The notes: generated from the sequence alone by a model not told the origin. Positions 1 through 12,090 are shown, counted from the first letter of the stretch. The stretch: 64,000 bases of DNA from Breviolum minutum Mf 1.05b.01 (GCA_000507305.1 DF240835.1:33085-97084); one strand, 5' to 3'. Translations and numbers: made by a program.

Positions 1-2520
1 AAAGGTGCAGTTTGGGTATTTTTTTCGTTTGTGGAAAGTTGCAATATTAGTGTGAAGATTCAGTTCAAACAAACGTGTGGAGAAAAACCTTGGTTGGATG
101 ACAATTTGTGGAACTAACGTGATACAATGCACTCAAAGGATTTCGAGTCAAAGCTGCGAGGAGAGGTTGACCGCATTAGATTTGTTGAATAGCTGGGTTC
201 TTAATTTATGATCCTTAAGCTTTTTGAACTACTGTCGTGAGATTTGATCAATGTGTACTATCTATAACATATGTACATAATATATTGATATAAAGACATG
301 GTTTCATATGAGCCCAAAAACGGATAGATATACTGACACATAACTGCTTCCCTCATCCATTAAGATACATCCAACAAAGATGTCCATCCAAGACGAGAGG
401 CCTGGCTTCGCATTCCTGAAAACTGTTGGCTTCATCGCTTGCATGGGGCAGCGGAGCTAGAAGCATGTACTACGTGACGTGGCATTGGATGGGAACTACT
501 GAAAAGAGCAGCTACTGGTATTTTCCTAAATGAATCGTGGGTTGATGGGCATTACTTATGATGATACAGTCATGTCGTATGCTGCTTTTTATGCTTCCAT
601 TGGGTCAAACTAGACGGAAATAATTTGATACAGACCACACCAAAAGGTACCAATAGATCAGTGTAAATATATATATATATTATATATACGTTATTATATA
701 TAGCTCACATTCAGAAGTCGCCTTAATTCAAATTTATATTTCAAGTGTCCAACTTGGAAAGCCCATGATTGAACTACAATATGGGACATGAGTGTATCTC
801 AAACAGTATCAAACTGGAGAGCCTCAACAATAGCGAGTACTGGCGAAGGTGAAATGCAAAGAATCCATCCATATTTTCTGCTGCTCCCACTATAGACAAA
901 AAGTAACGCTGCTTTTCTTCGATTATATAAGCTGTTTCATTTAAAATGTGCAAAACAGTGCCCGAAGGAAAACAAAAGAACTCCTCTATTTTGCATGCCC
1001 ATGTCAGAAAAATAACATTGCCACGTACCTTTTCCGTATGTGACACACCTTTGGTGCAACTTTGAGGTCTTTGATTTTCACCTTTCTTTACTGTCGACAA
1101 TTCCTGGTGCCATGGCGCAGATATCACCCTGTCAACCACAAACTCACGAGGACAGGAAAATGTTGGGCGAAGATACAGGGAATCCATGCGAATCCTAAGT
1201 TGACTCTGAAAGTTGTGGATGTTGGAGTTGTTAAAAATATGCTGATGCTCTTGTGATTTTACCCACATCAAAAGCTTTTTTGCTTGTATACAATCGTATA
1301 CATATGATGTCTACATATCTTTAGTGTGTTTGAATAGATAGATATATATATATATATTTTTTTTTCGTATTGTTCTTTAGATTTGTTTGAAAGGGTCTCA
1401 TAGCTATTTTTGAGGGTAGGTGGTGAAATGATTTCCACCAACTATTTTTTTACCCATCTTCTGGTTCCGTGGCACCCTTTGGAGAGGGAGGGTAAAATGA
1501 TTTGACAGACCAAAAGCTGACCAAGACTTGTGATGGGAAACAAACCTGATGGGAGTAGATCCAGTGGACCACTGGCCAAAGGCAGGTAGCACAAGTGTGG
1601 CCTTGGAATGGCATGTTTTTTTTGTCGCCAGGGGAGTACAGTTCACAGATGTTATTTGGTGACTCGCGTTGTTACAATTGAAAATATGACGGTTGTTTTT
1701 CTGCCTTTGAATTTGCTTTCCAATTTTGAGAATCCTCATTCGTCCATGAAACAGGATTTGCATGGATTTGCATAAAACAATGACATGGCAAAAAAAGAGA
1801 ATCACCAAGTCTGAAACTGCCATTTTGACGGGCATGTGTTTGTTTTTTTCTGGTTTTAAGTTTCTTTGAGAGCAGTACTTGAGTCATTCCTTCTTTTCAA
1901 CGAACATGACAATGGAATCTGCTGTGATGTCCACTGCTTACAGGCTTATAGGTGCATCTCCGGAAAAAAGATGTATGCAATTTCCATTGTTCCAATGTTA
2001 AGTCTACAACCATCTACAAGAATGCATCGGCTCGAATCATTGAAGCCATTTGGAGCACCATAGCACCTCTCACGATTCGGGCCTTTCATCGTTTTTGCCC
2101 TTGAGGTGACAGAATATTCACTAAGAACCGACACTCTACCGATGGCCAGCACCTTTGGTTTGCAATAGGTTGGCCACTTTTTGAAAGGCATTTTATATAT
2201 ATTAACTTATATATGCGCATATATAGGGGTTTGCTCATTGGGTGGGGAAATGTTGGTTTATCTATGTTTATTCGTGTTGATTCAAAATCGTGAACGTTTC
2301 TTCTCATGAATCCTTTCTGTTTAATATGTGGGAGAGAAAGTTGGCATCAATCCAAGATGCTATCCTGCAAGGTAAAGCTTACACCCGGAAATGTAACATG
2401 AATATACATGAATACCAATAATTTCAATAAGTATATGGAAAAGGTACTTACTTTCGAATGCTCATAGCTATTTGCGTGTATTACATTGAATTTTTCCGGG
2501 GTGTTAAGCACTCGATCCGT
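1..2520. other. No supported gene
   Basis: AT-rich sequence with an (AT)n run at about 667-700 and another at 1340-1360. The open frames here lack convincing composition and paired splice sites. I see no RNA gene or repeat family member. Confidence 0.4.
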
Positions 2521-2709
2521 GGTTGCCAAAACATGTGGCCCGCTATCCTGGTAGTCACGGGCATCCTGCAAGGGACATCCCGGTGTTCCATAATTATGCT
2601 CATCAACTTGGAAACTGTCCAAACATTATATCTATATATATCTATCATATTACGATAGATACTGAATTTTTTAAGCCTTTCCTCATCATAAGAGGGGATT
2701 CACCTCACA

Positions 2710-3086
2710 TTTTTCTGACGCTTCAACCCTTGATGAACTCTCTGGAACTCAAGAGCTGCCCGGACCTAACCAATAAGCGGAGCTTTCAGAATTACCAACC
2801 TTTCACACCTTGGAATGCCCACAGTCACCAATCAATAGATCATGATTCTCGAATGAGGAGATCCCTATTATTCGCCGGTATACTCTTGAAAAATAGCTGG
2901 GGTGTTCCCTCTCAAAACACATGCTTTACTGAAAACAACACCCGCTGGCAAAATCTTCTAATGTCTACCTGGCAGCTTAGGAGATATGTGTACAATTTGG
3001 AAGATGACCCAGCAGAATTCCTGGTTTGGCGCTCTTTTTCGCAATGGCCTAGGTTTCTCAATTGGACGACGGAGAAAAAAATATGA
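2710..3086 (+). CDS. Possible coding segment, function unknown
   Basis: A plus-strand frame stays open for 187 codons from 2523, long for this AT-rich sequence. The second half has protein-like composition (for example WQLRRYVYNLEDDPAEFLVW). The first part, before about 2710, looks like intron read-through. No domain is recognised. A shorter minus-strand frame overlaps it, so the strand is uncertain. No clear splice sites were fixed. Confidence 0.3.
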
Positions 3087-3565
3087 AAAAAACATGTTTT
3101 TGTTGGGTGAAGTTGTTGCTTGCAAACTGGTGCGTCGAAGCAAAATTGACAGCAAAGTTTGGCATCATAGCTGAAGACACATGTGTCAAAGTATCGAAGC
3201 TCAACTTTGGAAGATTTCAAGATAGAAAGACGTAGACATAGAGAATGTATTGAATGAGAATCTCGCATTCCTCAATGGTATGGCTGGTTTTCCATCCAGT
3301 GTTTTTTCCGCTTGGGAGGAAGTCATGTTGCAGAAGGAACTTGATGCAACATGTTTGTGCCTACTTATTTTAGAAGATGATTTTTTTGTTCCTAGAGGGT
3401 TGACATGGAGGATGATCCAGGGTGTGTTTGATAGAATTGACCTGGAGATGAAATGATATGCTGGTCATGAACCGAGGGGTCACCTCGGTGTAAAGCTATG
3501 ATGAGTCACCTACTTTCTCCGAAGAAATCCCTTTAAATTGGCATTTTTGTTCTTGATATTTTTTG

Positions 3566-3770
3566 TTAACGCTGAATTTCTGGGAGGGTTTGAGAAGTGG
3601 TGGATTTTCTTTGTTCCCTCGAAAATCCTGATCGACACAAAAAAATCCCCAAGGTTTGATCAGTTTGCACCTTGGCCTCGGGGCCCACGGAGTCGTCGGG
3701 TCGTTGGGGAGTACCAAACTTCTGCACAATGATAGGGTGACTCACTGACTCACACAACGAAGGATACCCC
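3566..3770 (-). CDS. Exon of minus-strand gene, after a family A element
   Basis: Read on the minus strand, a 3' splice site (TTAAACTTCCAG) lies inside the inverted repeat of the family A element at 3765-3869. The exon then runs open from 3770 (GYPSLCESVSHPIIVQKFG...) to a stop at 3566; the true 5' splice site is probably before that stop. No domain is recognised. It follows the minus-strand exon at 3877-4212, with the element as the intron between them. Confidence 0.5.
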
Positions 3771-3869
3771 CTGGAAGTTTAACATAGCCCCTGAAAATGT
3801 ACCATCCCAAAAGGAGAGTAGTCTTCCAACCATCATTTTTCGGGGGCTATGTTAAACTTCGGGAGGGTA
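3765..3869 (-). mobile_element. Family A inverted-repeat element (introner candidate)
   Basis: Inverted-repeat ends TACCCCCTGGAAGTTTAAC and GTTAAACTTCGGGAGGGTA. The conserved core motif GGTTGGAAGA occurs on the minus strand, opposite to most other copies in the window and matching the minus-strand exons on both sides. Confidence 0.7.
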
Positions 3870-3876
3870 GTGAAAA

Positions 3877-4212
3877 CTATGCAACTGTAACATAGATGAG
3901 TACACAATGATGCAAAAGGACAGCGGACGCAGTAATGTTAATGTTGCCAATGATGTTTTGGAGAACCACATATCTTGAGTGTGCCTGATTTGTTGATGTC
4001 GCCTCGGTTGGAATGACCATTTGTCCATTTGTTAAACTATGGCAAGCTGAAATGACCTCACTCCATATGATGATTTTGGATTGGGAACCGTCGTCATTTT
4101 TATGTTCAATGTTGTTGCCAATGATCACATTGACAAGATGTTCAACGTGTGTTGGTGTTGATACGATGTAAGTATTGCTTCCTAGTTGCATGGAATAGAG
4201 GGAATACAACAT
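3877..4212 (-). CDS. Exon of minus-strand gene, function unknown
   Basis: Minus-strand frame open for 111 codons with good composition (GSNTYIVSTPTHVEHLVNVI, then DDGSQSKIIIWSEVISACHS). A related phrase recurs (VIIGNNIEH and NIIGNINIT). A likely acceptor, CATGCAACTAG, lies about 30 nt inside the upstream end, so the real exon is probably shorter than the open frame. No family is recognised. Plus-strand frames here are broken by stops, which supports the strand call. Confidence 0.45.
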   Translation of the reverse strand: MLYSLYSMQLGSNTYIVSTPTHVEHLVNVIIGNNIEHKNDDGSQSKIIIWSEVISACHSLTNGQMVIPTEATSTNQAHSRYVVLQNIIGNINITASAVLLHHCVLIYVTVA

Positions 4213-4432
4213 GATGAGGTGTGCTAGATCATGATTTCCTTAGTTTCTTCAATATTGGGGCACTGTATGGTTAGGACACCCTTAGGAAAACCCGAGATGG
4301 GCCGTGGAGGATCGGTTTCACCTTTGGATTCATGCATTCATGAGAATGTACAAACTGCAACAGTTGAGGACCCCATTGTATAGTTCGATGCAGGACGTGG
4401 GTTTGCTTATTTAAGGGAGGGGGCTTGTTCAT

Positions 4433-4542
4433 TCATTCATTCATGAGAATGTACCGTAATAAACAAACAGTACAACAAGGGATGACGATTTCTGCAAATC
4501 TAAGCCGTTTGTAAATGCCTTGTTTTTTCTTGGTTACACTCC
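4433..4542 (-). CDS. Exon of minus-strand gene, after a family A element
   Basis: On the minus strand the element at 4535-4639 ends in TGTTAGTTTCAG, a good 3' splice site. The exon begins in the element's own repeat (GG AGT GTA ACC) and reads SVTKKKQGIYKRLRFAEIVI before running to a stop near 4433; the true donor is upstream of that. The start 'SV', encoded by the transposon end, matches family A exons at 36696 and 39652. Confidence 0.45.
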
Positions 4543-4639
4543 CTGAAACTAACATAGCCATGGAAAATCCACCATTTTGATGGTATTTACCAGGAAAAAT
4601 GGGGATTGTCATGGGCTATGTTAGTTTCAGGGAGGGTAA
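4535..4639 (-). mobile_element. Family A inverted-repeat element (introner candidate)
   Basis: TIR TTACACTCCCTGAAACTAAC at the left and its complement GTTAGTTTCAGGGAGGGTAA at the right, 105 bp overall. Its core is diverged, so orientation cannot be read from the core. The exon on its minus-strand 3' side is the evidence for the strand. Confidence 0.75.
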
Positions 4640-5518
4640 GTGGAAAGATCATGGATATCATGGATATCATTGGATATCCTGTTTTTTTTCACCTCCAGAA
4701 ACCGCACACCGAGTTGATAAGGCATGACCATCCAAATGGCATGTTGACACTTGGCAAAAATGTTGGGTGTTTTATGGTTTTTGAGAATTGATGTCGTCTT
4801 AAGTAAATGTTCAGATATCCAGGTATTTAATAGCTATTTGACCTCTTTTTTTGGTGTGTTTCTAAACAGTTGCCTATTTTGTGACACTAATGAAAGTATT
4901 CTTTTAAGACAAACGACCAGCTGATTAAAACGTGACCTGTTTGGGATGGTTAAGTGACCCCTTCAAAGGCTAAGTGACCTCCAAATTGGAGATAAAAAAG
5001 GTCACCTCTTGAATCGCCTTGAACTTGTTGCAAGTGTAACACCATCACTTTACGAAAATGGCTCCCCATAAGCCCCCGGTGAGACACCAACCCATAGAGC
5101 TGGCTGGAAAAAGCACCGCCGGAACGAGATTTGCCGAGTTCAGACATGGACAATGGAAGATTACCTGAAACTATATAAGAAAACTCACAAAAATCGGGGA
5201 AGCAAAAGGTTGAAAAAGGTTCAATCTAGTTTGGGTTGTCACCGATTTTGATGGCGCGGAGTAGCTAGGATGAAGCCTAAGCTTAAGGTACGTTGTACTT
5301 GGCTAGCTGGAGATGAACATTCCCATATTTGGAACATAGATGGTATGTATGAAGTTTGGTGAATTTCAATGTGGACTCAACTACCATGTGTTTGTAAGGG
5401 AAGGAGCTGGTGAGGATACGTTTTCCTAACATCCGGAGCTAAAGGCGAGCTCCAAATTTTCTAGAATCACAGGGTAGGTCACGTGACGGGACTTGGTGGG
5501 TGATTCCTTGCACCAAGC

Positions 5519-5875
5519 CTAAGGAATCACATGTGCAATCCCAGTTTGGGTGGCCACTTGGGCAACTTGAGAAACCATGGGAAACTCCCAGCGAAGGGAT
5601 TTGATGTTCGAGCCTAGGGAATGAGTCACTACAAACATCATCGAATCATCAACATGAATTTTGATATCCATATGAAAGTATCTGAAAGTATAAACCTGCA
5701 CTACAAAAGCCCTAAGCAGTTGTGAAGGTAGAAAGTTCGAATTAGTGCTCAGGTAGTGTTGTTCATTATGTTTGATGAGCAAGTAGTGATTTTCAATGTT
5801 TTTGCCATTTTCGGGACTGGAGATCTCGATGTGTCCTGGCGAACCAGGATGGCAAACCACCAGCCTGACCAGCAA
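5519..5875 (-). CDS. 5'-most visible exon(s) of the minus-strand gene
   Basis: A 118-codon minus-strand frame with good composition (SSPENGKNIENHYLLIKHNE; later DIKIHVDDSMMFVVTHSLGS). An internal CAG/GTTTATACTTTCAG could be a mini-intron boundary. No family is recognised. Plus-strand frames are interrupted. It lies just downstream of a head-to-head interval (5876-6191), so the gene may start near here. Confidence 0.45.
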   Translation of the reverse strand: MLVRLVVCHPGSPGHIEISSPENGKNIENHYLLIKHNEQHYLSTNSNFLPSQLLRAFVVQVYTFRYFHMDIKIHVDDSMMFVVTHSLGSNIKSLRWEFPMVSQVAQVATQTGIAHVIP

Positions 5876-6191
5876 CTAACCATTGGTCCACTTGGATAAC
5901 ATCTAGGAAGGAGCTTGATTCATTGTCGTCCTCTAAGATGCTGACTTATGAATTTGCAGTATAGTCACATATTGATTTGTTTCTGGTTGAGTTGTATTGA
6001 CCTCACATTGACGTCCAGCCTGTAATGTTTTGTATAGGGCATTCCTCAAGAATACCAAATAATTCAGGTTTGTGAAGCAATGCTCTGCAACACTGTACGT
6101 CCTGATTTGTTCATTTTTATGAATGAAGGGAAGTCTCTTGATTTCAGCTTACTCGACCTCACTGCAAGTGTTTGTTTTCATGGGAGCACAG
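5876..6191. promoter_or_regulatory. Interval between divergent genes
   Basis: Minus-strand coding ends at about 5875 and the first phased plus-strand exon starts at 6192, giving a strand-switch interval of about 316 bp. No recognisable promoter motif is seen. Unseen short first exons could lie here, so this is inference from layout only. Confidence 0.3.
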
Positions 6192-6278
6192 AACACTCCA
6201 GTTTGTCAATAATGATAGACAGCATATGTTGACATGTGACAGTCAGTTGGCTTTGTTGTTTGGGCCGACATGTTCCCG
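6192..6278 (+). CDS. Exon 1 (visible) of plus-strand gene at 6.2-7.9 kb
   Basis: Acceptor TTTCATGGGAGCACAG, open frame TLQFVNNDRQHMLTCDSQLA..., donor CCCG/GTGGCT in phase 2. The split codon CG+C completes exactly on the next exon at 6430. No domain is recognised. Confidence 0.55.
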
Positions 6279-6326
6279 GTGGCTATAAATAATGCGCGTT
6301 TGTCTATGTATGTATGCACTGACGTT

Positions 6327-6429
6327 CTAGGTGGTGGTTTCTAATATTTCATATTTTGTTTCATCCCTATTGTGGGAAATGATCCAATTTGACGAATATT
6401 TTTTCAGATGGCTTGAAACCACCAACTAG
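6327..6429 (+). mobile_element. Family B inverted-repeat element (introner candidate)
   Basis: Ends CTAGGTGGTGGTTTC and GAAACCACCAACTAG, with the family core (ATCCCTATTGTGGGAAATG, then TTTTTTCAGATGG). The final TAG is the 3' splice site of the exon at 6430. The donor of this intron (6279) lies 48 nt upstream of the element. Confidence 0.8.
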
Positions 6430-6527
6430 CGTGCATTTGTTTATATATGATTACTATTTGGAGTTTGGTTTGACCAAACCTATACATGTTGTTTGTTTTG
6501 GTCGACAATTTTTGTTGAATGGGAAAG
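6430..6527 (+). CDS. Exon 2 of plus-strand gene, starts at the end of a family B element
   Basis: Begins immediately after CCACCAACTAG, one base into a codon, and matches the phase-2 donor at 6278. Reads VHLFIYDYYLEFGLTKPIHV and ends at a canonical donor GGGAAAG/GTGAGG in phase 1. Function unknown. Confidence 0.65.
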
Positions 6528-6832
6528 GTGAGGCGGCAAAGTTGGCCAGCATGAGAGGTTTACGAAAAGTGGACGAGGGAGATGTCTAACCCCAACCTCA
6601 ACGGTTCGAATCACGGTTTTACTTTATTTTCAAGATAAGGAAAATTGCAAATTGCAACTTGATGGTTTCTCAGCTTTCTCTTTACTTCCAGACATTGCGA
6701 CTGCAATATTATAATATAAGTGGCTTGACGCCTGCTGGGTCCAAAAACGACATGATAATTATTTCAAAGGTTAGGATTGCCGTTTGTTTATTTTTCTAGC
6801 CAAGCTTTTGTTTCACCTTTCATTTGCCCAAG

Positions 6833-7029
6833 GATATTGCACCGAACGATTCCGACGCATCATGCTGCAGGACATGTATGACACTTTGGTTGAGATAGAA
6901 TGCGAAACAATTTCACAGACTTCAAGTTTGGCTAACGGCATGTTGAGTGGTGACGGTCATTGTTCTCAAATATTACATTACCTACCTCAAAAATGTCCGG
7001 AAGTGGATGCCGCAAATGTTTTGTTCAAG
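6833..7029 (+). CDS. Exon 3 of plus-strand gene
   Basis: Acceptor CATTTGCCCAAG, phase 1, joining G+GA to exon 2; donor TTCAAG/GTATTT, phase 0. The 65 codons are clearly protein-like: YCTERFRRIMLQDMYDTLVE, then SGDGHCSQILHYLPQKCPEV. Three of the four cysteines sit in YC, EC and HC, and a fourth in KC. No family is recognised from memory. Confidence 0.75.
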
Positions 7030-7765
7030 GTATTTTTTGATATTTTTTGAAACGTTGATACAACGTTTCTTCTTCAATCCTTTTCGGGGAAAACTCTCTC
7101 GCTTCTGTCGTGACATCTAAGGAATTGATCATGGAAAGTCCCATTGCAACGGTTCGGGACCTGAGATTCAGGGTTGATGCCTGGAACCCCACGGCCAACC
7201 ACCCGGGATGTATGAGACCCTGTAAATAATAGGATAAACTATATAACTATCAACTGAATCAACTGGTGGATTTCTGCCATCAACAGAATGTTCCGGTAAT
7301 TCACATGATGATTCAACTCTTGAATATCACTTGTCATTCTTTATTTTCCGGTCATCCAAGATGTCACAGGCAGGAATCCGAATAGCCATCCACCATGACT
7401 GGATCGATGGAGTTTCCAAAAAATGGATAGTTTTTTCGGGGGATTTCCAGACAGATGTGTGTGTTTCGTGGAGGGTAATCCATATTGTTGTTCTTGGTAC
7501 AGTAGCTTTTTGTATCTTTTTGTTAATGGCCACTTCCTGTGACCACTGATGGCAACTCGAAACCAGATGTGTCCTTGACCGAGTCTGTCATGAAGATAGT
7601 GATGCTGTCGATGCTCAGTTAATGACCCTGACACAAAGCCCAAATTCTGAACCAACGTTGGGCCATTTGGTGGGGCGGCTAGTAGAACAAATGCAAAACA
7701 ACGCCCATGGGACTTGTTGATCATCAAAAACTGACACAATACCACCTGCATAAATGCAACTCCAG

Positions 7766-7946
7766 ATACGTTTTCCTTCATGTTCATGTGATCATGTATT
7801 CTTGCGCATGCATTTTTGTGTCTTACAACATCTTACAACTTCCCTTGTTGAAATTGTTAAGAAACGTGACACATCATCAACCCTTGCTACAGATCTGGAA
7901 CCCTTCCGAACTAAGGTCACCAATATGGACTCTCGGATGTGCAACG
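7766..7946 (+). CDS. Exon 4 of plus-strand gene
   Basis: Acceptor AATGCAACTCCAG, phase 0 as required by exon 3. The frame is IRFPSCSCDHVFLRMHFCVL, then LVEIVKKRDTSSTLATDLEP and FRTKVTNMDSRMCNG. Donor GCAACG/GTGGTTCC, phase 1; otherwise the frame stops at 7985. With exons 1-3 it makes an uninterrupted reading frame of about 150 residues. The protein is unknown; the CSC motif and the final MCNG are its notable cysteines. Confidence 0.65.
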
Positions 7947-8579
7947 GTGGTTCCCAATGGGAAACTTCCCAATGGAAAAGGGCATAATGGGATGATGATT
8001 CTTCCGATCTTCCTAATCCTTTGGTAAATATATATATTATATATATATATAACATATATATCATGGCGGAAAATGCAGAGATTTGAAAGATGTATATAAC
8101 TCTTGTTGAAGATTGATATTAAGTGCCATGTTGGTTCAGCAGAGGGATGAGCTACTTAACATTGCTTGACCTTAATGTCGATAAACAAAATCATTTCGGA
8201 CATGTCCCAAAATTGGGGTGATGAAACTTGCAGAAGGGAGTTGATGTAGGAAATTTCAACCAAAAACACATACTGTGTGTTTTCATGGGTACCGAGATAT
8301 GATGGCTTGCTATATAGTCGCGGACAACTACTTAGAACCTCGTTTCGAAAAAAATTCGAAAATGGCACGGGGTTCTAAGTGCGAACTTAGAACCCGAAAC
8401 CAAAACGACGGGGTTCTAAGTTCGCACTTAGAACCCCTAAGTACTAGGTACTTAGAACCTCCCCCTTGCTTTTTGTTCTGTCATTTTGTGTTTATGCGGG
8501 TCTTTCAGCATTGTTTTATTTACATGCCAAAAATACAAAAAGGATACCTCCTCCAAACGCAGCCATACCCTTGGTGAAC

Positions 8580-9190
8580 CCTATACTTAGAACCTCCCTT
8601 TTGTATCAGATTTGGGCTTTTCCATCTGATTCGGATGAGACAGGAAGAAATAAGAGACATGATGTGTTGTGTTTTCATGACTTTTGACATTTGTAAATAT
8701 AATTCTACCAAATAAGCAAAAAATAGAAAAATATAAAAATGATACCTCCTCCAAATGCAGCCATACCCTTGGTGAACCCTATACTTAGAACCTCCCTTTT
8801 GTATCAGATTTGGGCTTTTCCATCTGATTCGGATGAGACAGGAAGAAATAAGAGACATGATGTGTTGTGTTTTCATGACTTTTGACATTTGTAAATATAA
8901 TTCTACCAAATAAGCAAAAAATAGAAAAATATAAAAATGATACCTCCTCCAAATGCAGCCATACCCTTGGTGAACCCTATACTTAGAACCTCCCTTTTGT
9001 ATCAGATTTGGGCTTTTCCATCTGATTCGGATGAGACAGGAAGAAATAAGAGACATGATGTGTTGTGTTTTCATGACTTTTGACATTTGTAAATATAATT
9101 CTACCAAATAAGCAAAAAATAGAAAAATATAAAAATGATACCTCCTCCAAATGCAGCCATACCCTTGGTGAACCCTATACTTAGAACCTC
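8580..9190. repeat. 198-bp tandem repeat, three near-identical units
   Basis: CTATACTTAGAACCTCCC starts at 8581, 8779, 8977 and 9175, an exact 198-bp period. Diverged partial units follow at about 9740, 9930, 10110, 10330, 10720 and 10880. The high identity implies recent amplification. A 246-codon minus-strand frame across it is a product of the repeat, not a gene. Confidence 0.9.
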
Positions 9191-9227
9191 CCTTTTGTGT
9201 CAGATTTGGGATTCTCCACCTGATTAC

Positions 9228-9690
9228 CTGATTGAAATGAGGCAGCTTGTTTCTATTCAAAATTCAATCTTCAAAAGTATTCGAAAATGGATTTTTCCAG
9301 CGTTTGGCACGATCTTGGTTTTGGTGGCTGCTTGTTTCTTTTCAAAATTCCTCTAAAAAGTATTCAAAAATTGATTTTTCCAGCTTTTGGCACGATCTTG
9401 GTTTTGGTGGCAGCTTGTTTCTATTCAAAATTCAATCTTCAGAAGTATTGAACAATTGTTTTTGTCTAGCTGTTGGCACGATCTTGGTTTTGGTGGCAGC
9501 TTGTTTCTATTCAAAATTCAACTCTAAAAAAGTATTACAAATTTGATTTTTCCAGCTTTTGGCACAGTCTTGGTTTCAGTGGCAGCTTTTTTCCAGTCAA
9601 AATTCAATTCAAAAAAGTATTGAAAAATTCATTTTCCAGCTTTTGGCGCGATCTTGGTTTTGGCGGCAGCTTTTTTCTGCAAAAAAACTG
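9228..9690. repeat. ~85-bp tandem repeat array
   Basis: GGCACGATCTTGGTTTTGG recurs at 9306, 9389, 9475, 9561 and 9645 (spacing 83-86 bp). Two shorter runs of the same unit lie at 10457-10640 and 11014-11200, always interleaved with the 198-bp type unit. Confidence 0.85.
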
Positions 9691-11254
9691 CAAAAAAATA
9701 CAAAAAGGATACCTCCTCCAAACGCAGCCATACCCTTGGTGAACCCTATACTTAGAACCTCCCTTTTGTATCAGATTTGGGCTTTTCCATCTGATTNTGA
9801 TTTTGATGAGACAGGATGAAATAAGAGACATGATGTGTTGTGTTTTCATGAAATTTTCAAAAATTCTACCAAAAAAACGAAAAAATATAAAAATGATAGC
9901 TCCTCCAAATGCAGCCATACCCTTAGTGAACCCTATACTTAGAACCTCCCTTTTGTGTATTCCAAATAAGACATGATGAATATGATGAGACGTGAATAGA
10001 CATGATGCGTTGTGTTTTCAAAACTTTTGACGTTTGTAAGTTTAATGCTACAAAAGACAACAAACATGTGTAAAAAGGATACCGCCTCCAAATGCAGCCA
10101 TACCCTTGGTGAACCCTATACTTAGAACCTCTGTTGTGTCAGTTTTGAAATTATCAACCTGATTACCCGATTCAGATGAGACATGATGAAATATGATGAG
10201 ACGTGAAGACACATGACGCGTTGTGTTTTCAAAACTTTTGACGGTTGAAAATTTAAGTGTACAAAAAAAACAACAAACATGTGTAAAAAGGATACCTCCT
10301 CCAAATGCAGCCATACCCTTGGCGAACCCTATACTTAGAACCTCCCTTTTGTGTCAGATTGGGGATTATCCACCTGATTACCTGATTCAGAATAGGCAAC
10401 TTGTTTGTATTCGAAATTAAATCCAAGAACTATTCAAAAAATGTTTTTTAAGCTGTTGGCACGATATTGGTTTTGGTGGCAGCTGGTTTCTATTCAGAAT
10501 TCTATTGAAAAAGCATTTAAAAATTGATTTTTCCAGCTTTTGGCACGATCTTGGTTTTGGTGGCAGCTTGTTTCTATTCAATTTCAATTTCAAAAAATAT
10601 TCAAAAATTGTTCCAGCTTTTGGCACGATCTTGGTTTTGGCGGCAGTTTTTTTCTGCAAAAAAACTGCAAAAAATACAAAAAGGATACCTCCTCCAAACG
10701 CAGCCATACCCTTGGTGAACCCTATACTTAGAACCTCCCTTTTGTATCAGATTTGGGCTTGTCCATCTGATTCGGATGAGACAGGATGCATGACTTTTGA
10801 CATTTGTAAATATAATTCTACAAAAAAACACAAGATATAAAAACGATACCTCTTCCAAATGTAGCCATACCCTTGGTGAACCCTATGCTTAGAACCTCCC
10901 TTTTGTGTCAGATTTGGGGTTCTCCACGTGATTACCTGATTCAGATGAGGCAGATTGTTTCTATTCAAAATTCAATCTTCAAAAGTATTCGAAAATTGAT
11001 TTTTTCAGCTTTTGGCACGATCTTGGTTTTGGTGGCACCTTTTTTCCATTCAAAATTAAATTTAGAAAACATTGAAATTTTGATTTTTCCCAGCTTTTGG
11101 CACGATCTTGGTTTTGGTGGCAGCTTGTTTCTATTCAATTTCAATTTCAAAAAATATTCAAAAATTGTTCCAGCTTTTGGCACGATCTTCGTTTTGGCGG
11201 CTAGTTTTTTTTCTGACAAAAAAAACTGCAAAAAAAATAACAAAAGGAATACCT

Positions 11255-12090
11255 NNNNNNNNNNNNNNNNNNNNNNNNNNNNNNNNNNNNNNNNNNNNNN
11301 NNNNNNNNNNNNNNNNNNNNNNNNNNNNNNNNNNNNNNNNNNNNNNNNNNNNNNNNNNNNNNNNNNNNNNNNNNNNNNNNNNNNNNNNNNNNNNNNNNNN
11401 NNNNNNNNNNNNNNNNNNNNNNNNNNNNNNNNNNNNNNNNNNNNNNNNNNNNNNNNNNNNNNNNNNNNNNNNNNNNNNNNNNNNNNNNNNNNNNNNNNNN
11501 NNNNNNNNNNNNNNNNNNNNNNNNNNNNNNNNNNNNNNNNNNNNNNNNNNNNNNNNNNNNNNNNNNNNNNNNNNNNNNNNNNNNNNNNNNNNNNNNNNNN
11601 NNNNNNNNNNNNNNNNNNNNNNNNNNNNNNNNNNNNNNNNNNNNNNNNNNNNNNNNNNNNNNNNNNNNNNNNNNNNNNNNNNNNNNNNNNNNNNNNNNNN
11701 NNNNNNNNNNNNNNNNNNNNNNNNNNNNNNNNNNNNNNNNNNNNNNNNNNNNNNNNNNNNNNNNNNNNNNNNNNNNNNNNNNNNNNNNNNNNNNNNNNNN
11801 NNNNNNNNNNNNNNNNNNNNNNNNNNNNNNNNNNNNNNNNNNNNNNNNNNNNNNNNNNNNNNNNNNNNNNNNNNNNNNNNNNNNNNNNNNNNNNNNNNNN
11901 NNNNNNNNNNNNNNNNNNNNNNNNNNNNNNNNNNNNNNNNNNNNNNNNNNNNNNNNNNNNNNNNNNNNNNNNNNNNNNNNNNNNNNNNNNNNNNNNNNNN
12001 NNNNNNNNNNNNNNNNNNNNNNNNNNNNNNNNNNNNNNNNNNNNNNNNNNNNNNNNNNNNNNNNNNNNNNNNNNNNNNNNNNNNNNNNNN
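11255..12090. other. Assembly gap (836 N)
   Basis: A run of N inside the tandem-repeat element, so the element's true length is unknown. Frames that cross it are artefacts. Confidence 1.

Noticed and set aside
8520-9260. 246-codon minus-strand ORF
   Set aside because: It is the 198-bp tandem repeat translated; 198 is a multiple of three, so the frame stays open by amplification, with no gene-like features.
8580-11200. CRISPR-like array
   Set aside because: Repeats are long (85 and 198 bp) without unique spacers, and the genome is eukaryotic.
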